Shown here one piece after another: positions 6,924-14,223 of a stretch of DNA of 43,568 nt. The notes beneath the pieces are model-generated. The model did not search any database, was not told where the DNA came from, and was given only the letters and a program-made list of their open reading frames with translations. How positions within the stretch are numbered: position 1 is the stretch's first letter; the number at the start of each line of letters is the position of its first letter. The position numbers were made by a program, and so were the translations under genes. Origin of the DNA: Amycolatopsis anabasis (GTDB taxonomy: Bacteria; Actinomycetota; Actinomycetes; Mycobacteriales; Pseudonocardiaceae); NCBI RefSeq assembly GCF_009765355.1, contig NZ_VTHK01000068.1, positions 1-43,568 on the forward strand, given 5' to 3'.

Positions 6924-8954
6924 CTAACGAAAGTCGGCGAGCAGCCCGGCGCGCTCCCGGTCGACGAGCAGTTCGGTGCGCAGGCGGGTGCGCAGCCGGT
7001 CGTAGATCCGGGTGGCCAGGTCCTCGAGGTCGAGCTGGTCGGTGGCGACGGACCTCGGCCCGCTCGCCGGGCGGCCGGTGTCCTCGGCCGGGCGGATGGC
7101 CGCGGGGCTCGCGAATGCGGCAGGCTGCTGCCCCGTTCCGGCGGCGCCCGGCGACGGCGTCCGGGGCTGTTGTGCGGCCTGCTGCCGCGCGTCCTGGCGG
7201 CGGGCGAACTCGATCGATCCGGCGATCCCGCCGAAGTCGCCGCCGAAACCGGTCCACCACGGCCGGGGCCGTTCGGCGGTTTGGCCGGGCGCGCTCGGTT
7301 GACCGGGCGGGCCGCCGCGGCTGGCTTCGCGGTGCACGATCGCGCGGACCTCGTCGACCTCGGCCAGGTCGAGCGCGGCCTTCGGCTCCTCGACGCGGCT
7401 GGCCCGGTCCATGTTGATCGCGCGCAGGCGGTCGTCTTCGAGTTCCCGCTGCCGCTGGCTCCAGTCCACTGTGGAGTAGTTGGCCGCGGAGATCGGCCGA
7501 CCGGGTGGCGACGCGGGCTGCGGCTGACCTTGCCCGGCCAAGCGGACACCGCCGAAGAGGGCGGCATCCCCGCCGAGCAGGGCGGACAGCCGCTGCTGGA
7601 CCGTCGGCTGCGCGGCTTGCTGTTGCGCGGGTTGCTGTTGGGTGAGCGCGGGATTGGTCCACTCGTGGATCACCCGGCGCGCCGAATGCTCGGCGATCTG
7701 GCCCACCTCCTGCCGCACCGGCGGGGTGAGGTTCGGCGTTTCCGGTGCGCGTTCCAGCGGCGCGTCCTGCACCACGTCGTGCGGAACCGCCGGGTGGATC
7801 AACGGCGGCAGTTCTTCCACTGTGGACACCGGGAGACCGGGAGCTGCCTCGGCGGCGACCGCCTGCGCCTCCAGCGCGCGACCGAGCGGTGAGCCCGGTG
7901 GCGGCATGCTCGAGCCGAGGCGGCGCTGCTGGGCGGCGTGCACGAGCTCGTGCGCGAGCAGGCCCCGCGCGCGTTTCGACTCGACGGGTCCGGCCGCGTC
8001 GGGCAGGTACACCCGGCCCGCCCGAGTCACCGCGCGGGCGCGGCGCGGACGCACCTGCGCCTCGGCCGCCGGGCCGCGGTGGACCGGGACGTCGGAAACG
8101 TCCACGCCGAGGCTGCGGCGCACCGCTTCGGCGAGGTCGAGGGGTGGCCCGGCGATCGCGGGCGGCATCGGCGGCACCGGTGGTGGCGGCGAAAGGTCCC
8201 GTGGTTCGGGCCGTTCCGGCTCGTCCTCGGTGTTGTCCGGGCTGTCCGGGTTGTCCGCCCCGCTCGACGCGACCGGCTCCGGCGCGGCAGCCGGTTCCAG
8301 TGCGGCAGCCGCTTGCGGTTCCGCGGGAGGTTGCGGTTCGGCGGGCGGCTCCTGGACCGGACGGGAGCGCGGCGGGCCGAGGCCGAGCCGCCGGGTCTGG
8401 CCGAGGTTCGCCCGGCGGCGCGGTTTCACCGGAGCCTGCTCCGGGGTCGCGGCAGGCGGCGAAACGACTGGTTTGTCCACAGTAGATGGCTCGCGGAAGT
8501 CCGGTGGTTCCGGAGCGGGCAGCGGCTGGGCGGCCTCGGCGTACCGCAGCCAGGCGGGCGCGCGGTACGGCACGGCCGGTTCCCGGGCCGGGCCGACGTA
8601 TTCGCCGACCGCCTTGGTCAGCTCCGGATGCCGCAGGGCCACCGGACGTACCGCGGCCCGGCGGCGCACCCCGCGCGCCAGTTTCGGCAACGAGACCACG
8701 TCGACCGGTTCCGGCCGCGGCGCGTGCCGGATCTCGGCGAGCCCCGCCACCTGCCCGCGGGGAACCTCGACCTCCGGGGCCGTGCCGGGCCGGGCGCCCG
8801 GGAGCGGGGGCGCGATCCCGGGCGGGCCGGTGGTCAGCGGGGCGGCCGACCGCAGCACCGGGCGCAGCGGGGCGAGGCTCGCCCACTGTCGCCGTCCCCC
8901 GACGACGGCGACAGGGGCGTTCTTGGCGCCCTTGCGGCGAAACGGCCAGCGCAT
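6924..8954 (-). CDS. eCIS core DUF4157 protein with HExxH metallopeptidase-like motif
   Basis: A 676-residue protein. A basic, Pro-rich, low-complexity N-terminal half (about 1-270) precedes a DUF4157 domain at about 275-365 with SLGVDVSDVPVHRG, RAVTRAGRVYLPDAAG and GLLAHELVHAAQQRRLG. The last contains HELVH, an intact HExxH zinc-binding signature near residue 334. A further disordered stretch leads to a C-terminal helix (LEDLATRIYDRLRTRLRTEL, LVDRERAGLLADFR) of the kind found at the end of eCIS DUF4157 proteins. DUF4157 is among the domains most strongly associated with eCIS loci; proposed roles are cargo or assembly functions, not settled. RBS GGGGAA precedes ATG 8954. It contains two exact TCCACWGTGGA palindromes (7465, 7816) and one near copy (8476). 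No recognisable toxin domain is fused. Confidence 0.85.
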   Translation of the reverse strand: MRWPFRRKGAKNAPVAVVGGRRQWASLAPLRPVLRSAAPLTTGPPGIAPPLPGARPGTAPEVEVPRGQVAGLAEIRHAPRPEPVDVVSLPKLARGVRRRAAVRPVALRHPELTKAVGEYVGPAREPAVPYRAPAWLRYAEAAQPLPAPEPPDFREPSTVDKPVVSPPAATPEQAPVKPRRRANLGQTRRLGLGPPRSRPVQEPPAEPQPPAEPQAAAALEPAAAPEPVASSGADNPDSPDNTEDEPERPEPRDLSPPPPVPPMPPAIAGPPLDLAEAVRRSLGVDVSDVPVHRGPAAEAQVRPRRARAVTRAGRVYLPDAAGPVESKRARGLLAHELVHAAQQRRLGSSMPPPGSPLGRALEAQAVAAEAAPGLPVSTVEELPPLIHPAVPHDVVQDAPLERAPETPNLTPPVRQEVGQIAEHSARRVIHEWTNPALTQQQPAQQQAAQPTVQQRLSALLGGDAALFGGVRLAGQGQPQPASPPGRPISAANYSTVDWSQRQRELEDDRLRAINMDRASRVEEPKAALDLAEVDEVRAIVHREASRGGPPGQPSAPGQTAERPRPWWTGFGGDFGGIAGSIEFARRQDARQQAAQQPRTPSPGAAGTGQQPAAFASPAAIRPAEDTGRPASGPRSVATDQLDLEDLATRIYDRLRTRLRTELLVDRERAGLLADFR

Positions 8955-8975
8955 CCGGTTCCCCGTTCGGTTCTG

Positions 8976-9137
8976 CTACGGGCCTTCTCGCGCGTAGCGG
9001 GCGTGAATGGTGCCGACCTCGGCGATGATCCGCTCGCGGGCGGGATGCTCGAGGCCGAGGATCTCGTCGAAACTCCAGTGCAGGTAATAAGCCAGGTACG
9101 CGACCTCTTCCCAGAGGCGGTCGGCCGCGTACGTCAG
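8976..9137 (-). CDS. Small eCIS protein (DUF6760-like) on a non-canonical CTG start
   Basis: A 53-residue ORF reading LTYAADRLWEEVAYLAYYLH, then WSFDEILGLEHPARERIIAE and a short tail to a TAG at 8976-8978. It resembles the very small conserved proteins found between the tube chaperone and DUF4157 genes of actinobacterial eCIS loci, which as I recall begin Met-Thr-Tyr. In this frame a TGA lies just upstream and there is no ATG, GTG or TTG before the conserved TYAADRLWEE segment. The only fitting initiator is CTG at 9137-9135, which overlaps the upstream stop as CTGA, the same geometry as the ATGA/GTGA overlaps elsewhere in the operon, with a GGGGGG purine run just upstream. Function is unknown; the amphipathic helical sequence suggests a structural or adaptor role. 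Confidence 0.75.
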   Translation of the reverse strand: MTYAADRLWEEVAYLAYYLHWSFDEILGLEHPARERIIAEVGTIHARYAREGP

Positions 9138-9526
9138 GATCCCCCCGGCGCATCACCGGCCACGTCGACCGCGAACCCGGCGCCGCAGTGCGGGCAGTCG
9201 ACCGAGACCTCGGTGTGCCCGTCGGCGTTGATCCGGCGGTAGAGGTCCTGCAGGAAGGCCAGGTCCGAGGCGAACAGGTTCTCGATGACGAACGTGTCCA
9301 CTCCCCCGAGGCCGCCCAGCGCGGTGACCGTGCGCTCGAGCAGCAGCACGGTCAGGTAGGCCGGGTTCTGCTTGCCCCGCTGATCGGACTGCGCGGTGAT
9401 CTCGTCCCGCGCGGTGGCCAGCCGCATCACGCCCTCGCGGTGCACGGTCCCGTGCTCGTCGACGTACCCGCGCGGCAGCGTGAACGGGTATTCCGTGCGC
9501 AGACCGGTTTCCAGGGCGGCCGTCAC
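9134..9526 (-). CDS. Baseplate hub assembly chaperone-like eCIS protein
   Basis: A 130-residue protein read from GTG 9526, which overlaps the tube gene stop as GTGA; the longer frame reaching 9745 only extends antiparallel to codons of the tube gene and is not used. The sequence (LRTEYPFTLPRGYVDEHGTV, GVMRLATARDEITAQSD, NPAYLTVLLLERTVTALGGL, IENLFASDLAFLQDLYRRIN) resembles the T4-type baseplate hub assembly chaperone family placed after the tube gene in eCIS loci. The C-terminus carries a CPHCG knuckle (one CxxC), a partial zinc-ribbon-like element. Its role is probably folding or delivery of tube/hub subunits; this is family-level inference. It ends in the CTGA overlap with the small gene that follows. 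Confidence 0.8.
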   Translation of the reverse strand: MTAALETGLRTEYPFTLPRGYVDEHGTVHREGVMRLATARDEITAQSDQRGKQNPAYLTVLLLERTVTALGGLGGVDTFVIENLFASDLAFLQDLYRRINADGHTEVSVDCPHCGAGFAVDVAGDAPGGS

Positions 9527-9975
9527 GCGGACACCCGCTGGATCCGCTCGGACACGATCGTGACGCTCTCGGTGAGCACCTCGTTGGCCGACGCCTTCAG
9601 CGCGCCGATCTCCAGTTTGGACGGCCACGCGTTCTCCAGGTGGTACCGGGCCACCGGGCTGCCGTCGGTCGCGTACATCACCAGCGAGCAGCTCTTGCGC
9701 GCGGCGACGATGTCCCCGTTGAGCACGGCCTCGTGCCACGCCCACAGCTCCATGCCCTTGTTCTTGCCGCGTTTGAGCACGATCGTCGCGGGTTCGGCCT
9801 TGCCCGGGAGCTTCTTGAGGATGACCTCCTTGTCGGTCGACTCCATCAGCTCGACCGGTTTCACCTCGGTGGTGATGCCCTGCAGTTCGGTGAACGACGC
9901 GATCTCGTAACCGTCGATGGTGATCGAGAACCGGGACGCGGTGAGGGCGTCACCGGCGCCAAGCCCGCCTGCCAT
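9523..9975 (-). CDS. Inner tail tube protein (Afp1 type)
   Basis: A 150-residue T4 gp19-family tube protein beginning MAGGLGAGDALTASRFSITI, with GYEIASFTELQGITTEVKPV, PATIVLKRGKNKGMELWAWH and NEVLTESVTIVSERIQRV. It directly follows the sheath gene (26 bases apart), the standard sheath-tube order, so this copy is the best candidate for the stacked hexameric inner tube that is expelled on contraction and that would carry cargo in its lumen. A clear AAGGAG site lies before ATG 9975. It ends in a GTGA overlap with the chaperone-like gene. Confidence 0.92.
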   Translation of the reverse strand: MAGGLGAGDALTASRFSITIDGYEIASFTELQGITTEVKPVELMESTDKEVILKKLPGKAEPATIVLKRGKNKGMELWAWHEAVLNGDIVAARKSCSLVMYATDGSPVARYHLENAWPSKLEIGALKASANEVLTESVTIVSERIQRVSA

Positions 9976-10001
9976 GGTGTTTCTCCTTTACCTTGAAGCG
10001 G

Positions 10002-11504
10002 TCATTCCTCGAGCCCGGCGCCTTCGGCGAACTGGGAAACGCGGAACACCACGAATTCGGCCGGTTTGACCGGGGCGATCCCGATCTCGACGGTGAGGAT
10101 TCCGGCGTCCCGGTTCTCCTGCGGGTTGTTCTCCTCGTCGCATTTCACGAAGAACGCCTCGTTCGGGGTGCGCCCGAACAGCGCGCCGTCCCGCCAGACC
10201 CGGCGCAGGAACATGGTCACCGTGCGTTTCACCGAATCCCACAGCTTCGGGTCGTTCGGTTCGAACACCACCCAGTTCGTGCCCTGCAGGATTGATTTCT
10301 CGACGTAGTTGAACAGCCGGCGCACGTTGAGGTAACGCCATTCCGGATCGCTGGACAGCGTGCGCGCGCCCCACACCCGGATCCCCTGGCCGCGGAAGGA
10401 GCGCAGGCAGTTCACCGCGATCGGGTTGAGCAGATCGTGTTCGCCCTTGGTGATGTTCAGCTCGAGGGTCACCGCGCCGCGCACGACCTCGTTCGCGGGC
10501 GCCTTGTGCACCCCGCGGGAGGAGTCGTTGCGCGCCCACACCCCGGCCAGGTGCCCGCTCGGCGGCACGAACACCTGGGTCCCGGCGACCGGGTCGGCGA
10601 CCTTGATCCACGGCCAGTACAGCGCCGCGTACTTCGAGTCGTAGCCGGTGACGTCCTCGCGCCATTCCTTGACCTGCTGGGCGTTCAGCCCCGGCGGAGT
10701 GTCCAGGATGGCCACCCGGTCGCTCATCAGCTCGCAGTGCGCGATCATGCCGAGCTGCACGGCCTTGACGTCCTCGGCGGTCATCGTGCCGCGCTGGTAG
10801 GCGGCCATCAGGTCCGGCACCGCGAGCATGGTGACCTCGTCGACCGCCTCCAGGCCGCCGAATCCGGTGCGGTCGGCCGAATCGCCGACGTAGTCCCGCG
10901 CGTCGACGGCCACCGCGGCGGGCGCGGCCAGTTCGACCTGGCCGGTGCGCGGGACGGCCAGCGCCTTGCCCTTGGTCTCCTCGACCGTGATCAGCTTGGA
11001 CTGCTGGCGCAGCACGGTGGCCACGTTGGCGGCCCCGCGTTTGGTGGTGAGGTTGTCGAACGTCTCGACCGGTTCGCCGCCCTTGCGCACCACCAGTTTG
11101 AAGGTGTCGTCGGCCGCCTCGGTCGCCGGGGCGACCTCCACCGAGAGGTCCCCGTTGGCCGCCGACCGCGCCGAGAGGGTCAGGCCGCCGGGCAGTTCGG
11201 CGGTCGGCAGGGCGGCGGGCTGGTCGCCGTTGCCGCTCGCGCCGCCGACCCGGACCACGTAGGCGACGCCGCCGCCGTTGAGGAAGTAGCCGTACACCGC
11301 GTGGGCGAGGTAGCAGCCCTCGACGAAGTCGCCGAAGGTCTGCTTGAACTGGGTCCAGTTGGTCACCAGGACCGGTTCGTGCAGCGGACCGCGTTCGGCG
11401 AAGCCCACGAAGGCGGCGACCGCGGTGCCGACCGCCTCGATCGGCCGGGAGCCGGAGGCGACCTCTTCCATGTAGACGCCGGGCGCGAGGTAACTGCTTG
11501 CCAT
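10002..11504 (-). CDS. Contractile tail sheath protein (Afp2/3 type)
   Basis: A 500-residue sheath protein. The N-terminus YLAPGVYMEEVASGSRPIEA, then TAVAAFVGFAERGPLHEPVL and TNWTQFKQTFGDF, is the hallmark of the phage tail sheath family; the C-terminal part has GARTLSSDPEWRYLNVRRLF, NYVEKSILQGTNWVVFEPND and IGIAPVKPAEFVVFRV, the conserved interlocking domain. About residues 90-225 form a variable surface insertion. It is the first gene of the minus-strand operon, with AGGAGG 8 bases before ATG 11504. Only one sheath gene is present, unlike Afp, which has several. Confidence 0.95.
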   Translation of the reverse strand: MASSYLAPGVYMEEVASGSRPIEAVGTAVAAFVGFAERGPLHEPVLVTNWTQFKQTFGDFVEGCYLAHAVYGYFLNGGGVAYVVRVGGASGNGDQPAALPTAELPGGLTLSARSAANGDLSVEVAPATEAADDTFKLVVRKGGEPVETFDNLTTKRGAANVATVLRQQSKLITVEETKGKALAVPRTGQVELAAPAAVAVDARDYVGDSADRTGFGGLEAVDEVTMLAVPDLMAAYQRGTMTAEDVKAVQLGMIAHCELMSDRVAILDTPPGLNAQQVKEWREDVTGYDSKYAALYWPWIKVADPVAGTQVFVPPSGHLAGVWARNDSSRGVHKAPANEVVRGAVTLELNITKGEHDLLNPIAVNCLRSFRGQGIRVWGARTLSSDPEWRYLNVRRLFNYVEKSILQGTNWVVFEPNDPKLWDSVKRTVTMFLRRVWRDGALFGRTPNEAFFVKCDEENNPQENRDAGILTVEIGIAPVKPAEFVVFRVSQFAEGAGLEE

Positions 11505-11521
11505 CTCGGGAAGCCTCCTTG

Positions 11522-11551
11522 ACTAGCGGGTCCGCGGAAAAAGGGTGACAA
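11522..11551 (-). promoter_or_regulatory. Possible promoter of the eCIS structural operon
   Basis: On the minus strand, TTGTCA (complement of 11546-11551) is followed after 18 bases by GCTAGT (complement of 11522-11527), roughly sigma70-like. It sits just upstream of the sheath gene in the 162-base divergent region shared with the DUF4255 gene. The match is partial and the call is tentative. Confidence 0.3.
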
Positions 11552-11666
11552 CCAGGTGATCCGTCCCGCACCGCCGCCGGGGGCGGCGCGCCGGGCAGCC
11601 GGAACCGCCCCTTCGGGCGGCCGCCGGGTCCTTCTGCCGATCCGGCGGCCGCGACACCCTGGAACC

Positions 11667-12296
11667 GTGATCACTCAGGTCGACGACGCGTTGTGCCAGC
11701 TGCTGGGCAGGAACCTGCCGCAGGGCACGGTGGTGCGGCTCGACCCGCCCAAACCGACGTGGCAGACCGAGACCCCGGCGCGGGCGGTGGACCTGTTCCT
11801 GTTCGGGCTGGCCGACGACCGGGCCAGTCGCGAAGCCGGCTCCCAGGAGGTCCGGGACGCGCGCGGCGCCGTGGTGCGGCGCAGCGATCCGGTGCGCCGC
11901 TGCGAACTGTCCTATTTGGTCACCGCGCGGGCGCCGGAGGTGCGCGGCGAGCACGAGTTGCTGGACCACGCGTTGCGGGTGATGGTCTTCGCCGACGCGG
12001 TGCCGGAGTCGTGCTTCGACGGGGAGTTCGACCACGGCGGGCTGCCGGTGCTGCTGCGGGTGGCCGACACCGGACCCGGACAGCTGTGGAGCAGCCTGGG
12101 CATGCCCGCGCGCGCCGCGTTCGTCGCCACGGTCAGCGTGCCGATGCCGCCCGAACCGGAGACCGACCTCGCGAAGCCCGCGGAGAAGCTGGCGCTGCGC
12201 AGCGGGCGGAAGGTGCCGCCGAAACCGCGGAAGTGGCCGCTCACCCCGGCCGGAAACCGGCGCTGGCAACGGATTCCGCCGCCGGAGGAGCCGTGA
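11667..12296 (+). CDS. DUF4255 (Pvc16/Afp16-like) tube cap protein
   Basis: A 209-residue protein taken from GTG 11667 (VITQVDDALCQLLGRNLPQG). The conserved N-terminus of the DUF4255/Pvc16_N family starts at exactly this point; the longer frame upstream to 11556 reads through GC-rich leader and is not used. Further family features are TPARAVDLFLFGLADDRASR, CELSYLVTARAPEVRGEHEL and VPESCFDGEFDHGGLPVLLR. In Afp and PVC this protein caps the tube and fixes length at the distal end. It is transcribed divergently from the sheath operon, and its stop overlaps the start of the PAAR-like gene (GTGA at 12293-12296). The C-terminal Pro/Arg-rich tail is probably disordered. Confidence 0.88.
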   Translation: MITQVDDALCQLLGRNLPQGTVVRLDPPKPTWQTETPARAVDLFLFGLADDRASREAGSQEVRDARGAVVRRSDPVRRCELSYLVTARAPEVRGEHELLDHALRVMVFADAVPESCFDGEFDHGGLPVLLRVADTGPGQLWSSLGMPARAAFVATVSVPMPPEPETDLAKPAEKLALRSGRKVPPKPRKWPLTPAGNRRWQRIPPPEEP

Positions 12297-12685
12297 GCCC
12301 GGCGGCGAAACAGGGTGACCAGGTGGTCGGCACCGATATCCACATCGTGCTGGTCCCGACGCCCGGCGGACCGGTGCCGACGCCGACCCCGTTGCCGTTC
12401 AACGGGATCCTCACCGGCGGGTGCAGCCCGAACGTGCTGGTCGGCGGCGCCCCGGCGGCCACGGTCGGCAGCACGGCGACGAATTCGCCGCCGCACATCC
12501 CGCCGGGCGGACCGTTCCAGATCCCGCCGACCAACACCGGCGTCGTGGTCCGCGGCAGCGCGACCGTCCTGATCAACGGCAAACCCGCCGCGCGCGCCGG
12601 GGACACGGTCAACACGTGCAACGACCCCGCCCCGGCCCCCACCAGCTCCATCGTCGCCACCAGCACCGTCCAAATAGGACCTTGA
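12293..12685 (+). CDS. PAAR-like spike tip protein
   Basis: A 130-residue protein from GTG 12293. It carries repeated short metal-site-type strands of PAAR-like proteins: GDQVVGTDIHIVL, PTPTPLPFNGILTGGCSPNV, VGGAPAATVGSTATN, RGSATVLINGKPAARAGDTV and NTCNDP. PAAR-like proteins form the conical tip on the VgrG trimer that pierces the target membrane. The frame overlaps the cap gene by 4 bases, so cap and tip are made together although they act at opposite ends of the particle. The stop lies in an 11-base tandem duplication (ATAGGACCTTG, 12674-12695), and a strong hairpin follows. Confidence 0.87.
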   Translation: MSPAAKQGDQVVGTDIHIVLVPTPGGPVPTPTPLPFNGILTGGCSPNVLVGGAPAATVGSTATNSPPHIPPGGPFQIPPTNTGVVVRGSATVLINGKPAARAGDTVNTCNDPAPAPTSSIVATSTVQIGP

Positions 12686-12715
12686 TAGGACCTTGACGGC
12701 CCGGGGCAGGCCCGC

Positions 12716-12753
12716 CGCCCGGCCCGAAAGCGCGCGCACTTTCGGGCCGGGCG
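12716..12753. terminator. Bidirectional stem-loop terminator between convergent genes
   Basis: A 15-base-pair stem closes an 8-base loop: CCCGGCCCGAAAG (12718-12730) pairs with CTTTCGGGCCGGG (12739-12751), with two more pairs outside. It lies between the PAAR-like gene and the convergent gene ending at 12821 and could stop transcription from both sides. There is no T-tract, as is usual in actinomycetes. Confidence 0.7.
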
Positions 12754-12820
12754 AACCGGCCGGAACACTCACGACCCCCAGCACTCGGCATCCCCACCCC
12801 AACCGGCCACCACCCCCACC

Positions 12821-13105
12821 TCAAGCAGGCACCAGCCGCCGGAGGGATTCGAGTTCGCGGTTGAGCTGGTCGGTTTCGCGCTGGATCTGCTCGGCCTGGC
12901 TGAACAGGCCGGAATGCTTGAGGCACTCGTGCAGCGCCGCCTCGGCCGCGGCGAAGGTCAGGCCGGTGGTGATCACCAGGCTGACCGTCGCGGGCGCGGC
13001 GACCGCGCCGACGCCGGAGCCGAGTTCGGCGGTCAGCGCCGCGGCGGCCGCCGCGAAGGCCGCACCGGCGGCGGTCGCCGCGAGGAATTTGTCCAGGCAT
13101 GCCAT
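12821..13105 (-). CDS. Small hydrophobic protein with C-terminal coiled coil, beside the eCIS locus
   Basis: A 94-residue protein that I do not recognise. From MACLDKFLAATAAGAAFAAA it has an Ala-rich hydrophobic segment (about 5-27), then a second (about 32-54: GAVAAPATVSLVITTGLTFA), both long enough to cross a membrane. The last about 30 residues (QAEQIQRETDQLNRELESLR) are heptad-like and probably form a coiled coil. It lies 15 bases after the YWWDG-repeat gene, so the two are likely co-transcribed, and converges on the eCIS tip gene. A membrane anchor or holin-like role is conceivable, but nothing in the sequence proves it. Confidence 0.6.
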   Translation of the reverse strand: MACLDKFLAATAAGAAFAAAAAALTAELGSGVGAVAAPATVSLVITTGLTFAAAEAALHECLKHSGLFSQAEQIQRETDQLNRELESLRRLVPA

Positions 13106-13120
13106 GGCTTCTGCTCCTTA

Positions 13121-13453
13121 CTAGGCGGTGGCCTGCCGGCCGTGTTCGGCGACGTTCTGCGTGACGCCCAGGCTCGCGTAGTGCTCCTTGGCGCCTTCCT
13201 CGGTCGCGGTCACCCGCGCCCACTTGGCGATGGTCGGGTAGTGGTCGAGGTTGACCGCGACCCCGTGACCCGCGCCGTGCATCGGCTGCCACTGGCTGCC
13301 GTCCCACCAGTAGTTGCCGTCCTCGGAGATCTGCCTCCCCGCCTGCGGGGTGACCCGGGTGCCCTCCTGCGGAGTCACCAACTGCCACCGCGTCCCGTCC
13401 CACCAGTAGTTGCCGTCTGCCGACCGTTGCGCGCCGGGTGGCACGTTGCTCAT
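13121..13453 (-). CDS. Small protein with two YWWDG repeats
   Basis: A 110-residue protein from ATG 13453, chosen over GTG 13468 because GAGGAGG lies just before it. It has two near-identical 15-residue repeats, SADGNYWWDGTRWQLV and SEDGNYWWDGSQWQPM, 32 residues apart; at DNA level 21 bases are identical at 13301-13321 and 13397-13417. The repeats resemble the short DUF2510-like Trp-rich (Y/W-WDG-W) modules found near membrane proteins in actinomycetes. The C-terminal half (VAVNLDHYPTIAKWARVTAT, EEGAKEHYASLGVTQNVAEH) is not repetitive and not recognised. It is the first gene of a pair with the hydrophobic protein gene. Function unknown. Confidence 0.72.
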   Translation of the reverse strand: MSNVPPGAQRSADGNYWWDGTRWQLVTPQEGTRVTPQAGRQISEDGNYWWDGSQWQPMHGAGHGVAVNLDHYPTIAKWARVTATEEGAKEHYASLGVTQNVAEHGRQATA

Positions 13454-13567
13454 CGGCTGCCTCCTCACTCTCCGACCGCTTCGGGCGCTTAAGACTGTGC
13501 CGCCGAACCCGGCCGAATTTCAGGGCATCGCGGGCGCCCGATGGGGCAGGACCAGCCGCCCCGGCGG

Positions 13568-14089
13568 TCACGGCTTCGCGGTGAGCCGGTCCCGCAGTTC
13601 CGGGTGGTCGGAGATCGTGGTGCCGATGAGCACCAGCCCGCCGATCGAGGCGAGTTCGTTCCCGAAATCCGTTCCGTCGGCCGATTCCCGCGTGGCGTGG
13701 ACCTCGAGCCGGTAGTCCACCTCGCCGGTGACCCGGATCCGGACGCCGTCGAGGGCCCGTTCGAAATCGGTTCGGCAGACCCCTTCGAAGGCCAGGATCG
13801 ACGGCGGCTCGTGGGCCGAACGCAGCTGCCGGAACCGGTGCCCGGCATCGGAACTGATCCGCGGCTCCGGGGAAGCCATGCCCTGCACGAAAACCCCGGA
13901 CGCCAGCGCGTCGAGGGCGGCGAGCGCACGGGCCCGGTCGGGACCGCCGGGGCAGGTCACGTCCAGCACCCCGTCCAGGGCCAGCCGGACCGCCACCGAC
14001 ACCTTGCCGATCCTGGTCACCGCGCCCGCCAGCGGCGCCCGGGGCAACGGAAAGGAGAAGGACGGAACATCGGCGGCCTTCCCGGTCAT
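13568..14089 (-). CDS. Hypothetical protein, unrecognised
   Basis: A 173-residue protein from ATG 14089 (MTGKAADVPSFSFPLPRAPL). I do not recognise a family. It has no signal peptide and no membrane span; the composition is a soluble alpha/beta protein with segments such as VSVAVRLALDGVLDVTCPGG, ILAFEGVCRTDFERALDGVR and NELASIGGLVLIGTTISDHP. The same frame is open upstream to 15814, but that part is antisense to the MFS gene, so the start was placed at the first ATG after it. It lies alone between the YWWDG gene and the MFS exporter on the same strand, with 134 bases to the exporter stop. Confidence 0.6.
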   Translation of the reverse strand: MTGKAADVPSFSFPLPRAPLAGAVTRIGKVSVAVRLALDGVLDVTCPGGPDRARALAALDALASGVFVQGMASPEPRISSDAGHRFRQLRSAHEPPSILAFEGVCRTDFERALDGVRIRVTGEVDYRLEVHATRESADGTDFGNELASIGGLVLIGTTISDHPELRDRLTAKP

Positions 14090-14223
14090 CCGCCCACGGT
14101 AGGAGCCCGCGCCCGGCGCCGAATACGCCCCATGGGGCAGCGATTCGGGCGCGATCCCCCGCATCACCGATCTTGGCCGTGGCGCGCGGGCACTCCGCAC
14201 GCCACGGCCGGTGTCCACTGTGG

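Noticed and set aside
5983..9156. Minus-strand open frame of 1057 codons across the tube and DUF4157 genes
   Set aside because: Shadow frame rich in Arg/Gly/Ala; the real proteins in the other frame have family motifs and ribosome binding sites.
12674..12695. Tandem 11-base duplication ATAGGACCTTG at the PAAR-like stop
   Set aside because: Looks like slippage; it preserves the stop and has no visible function.
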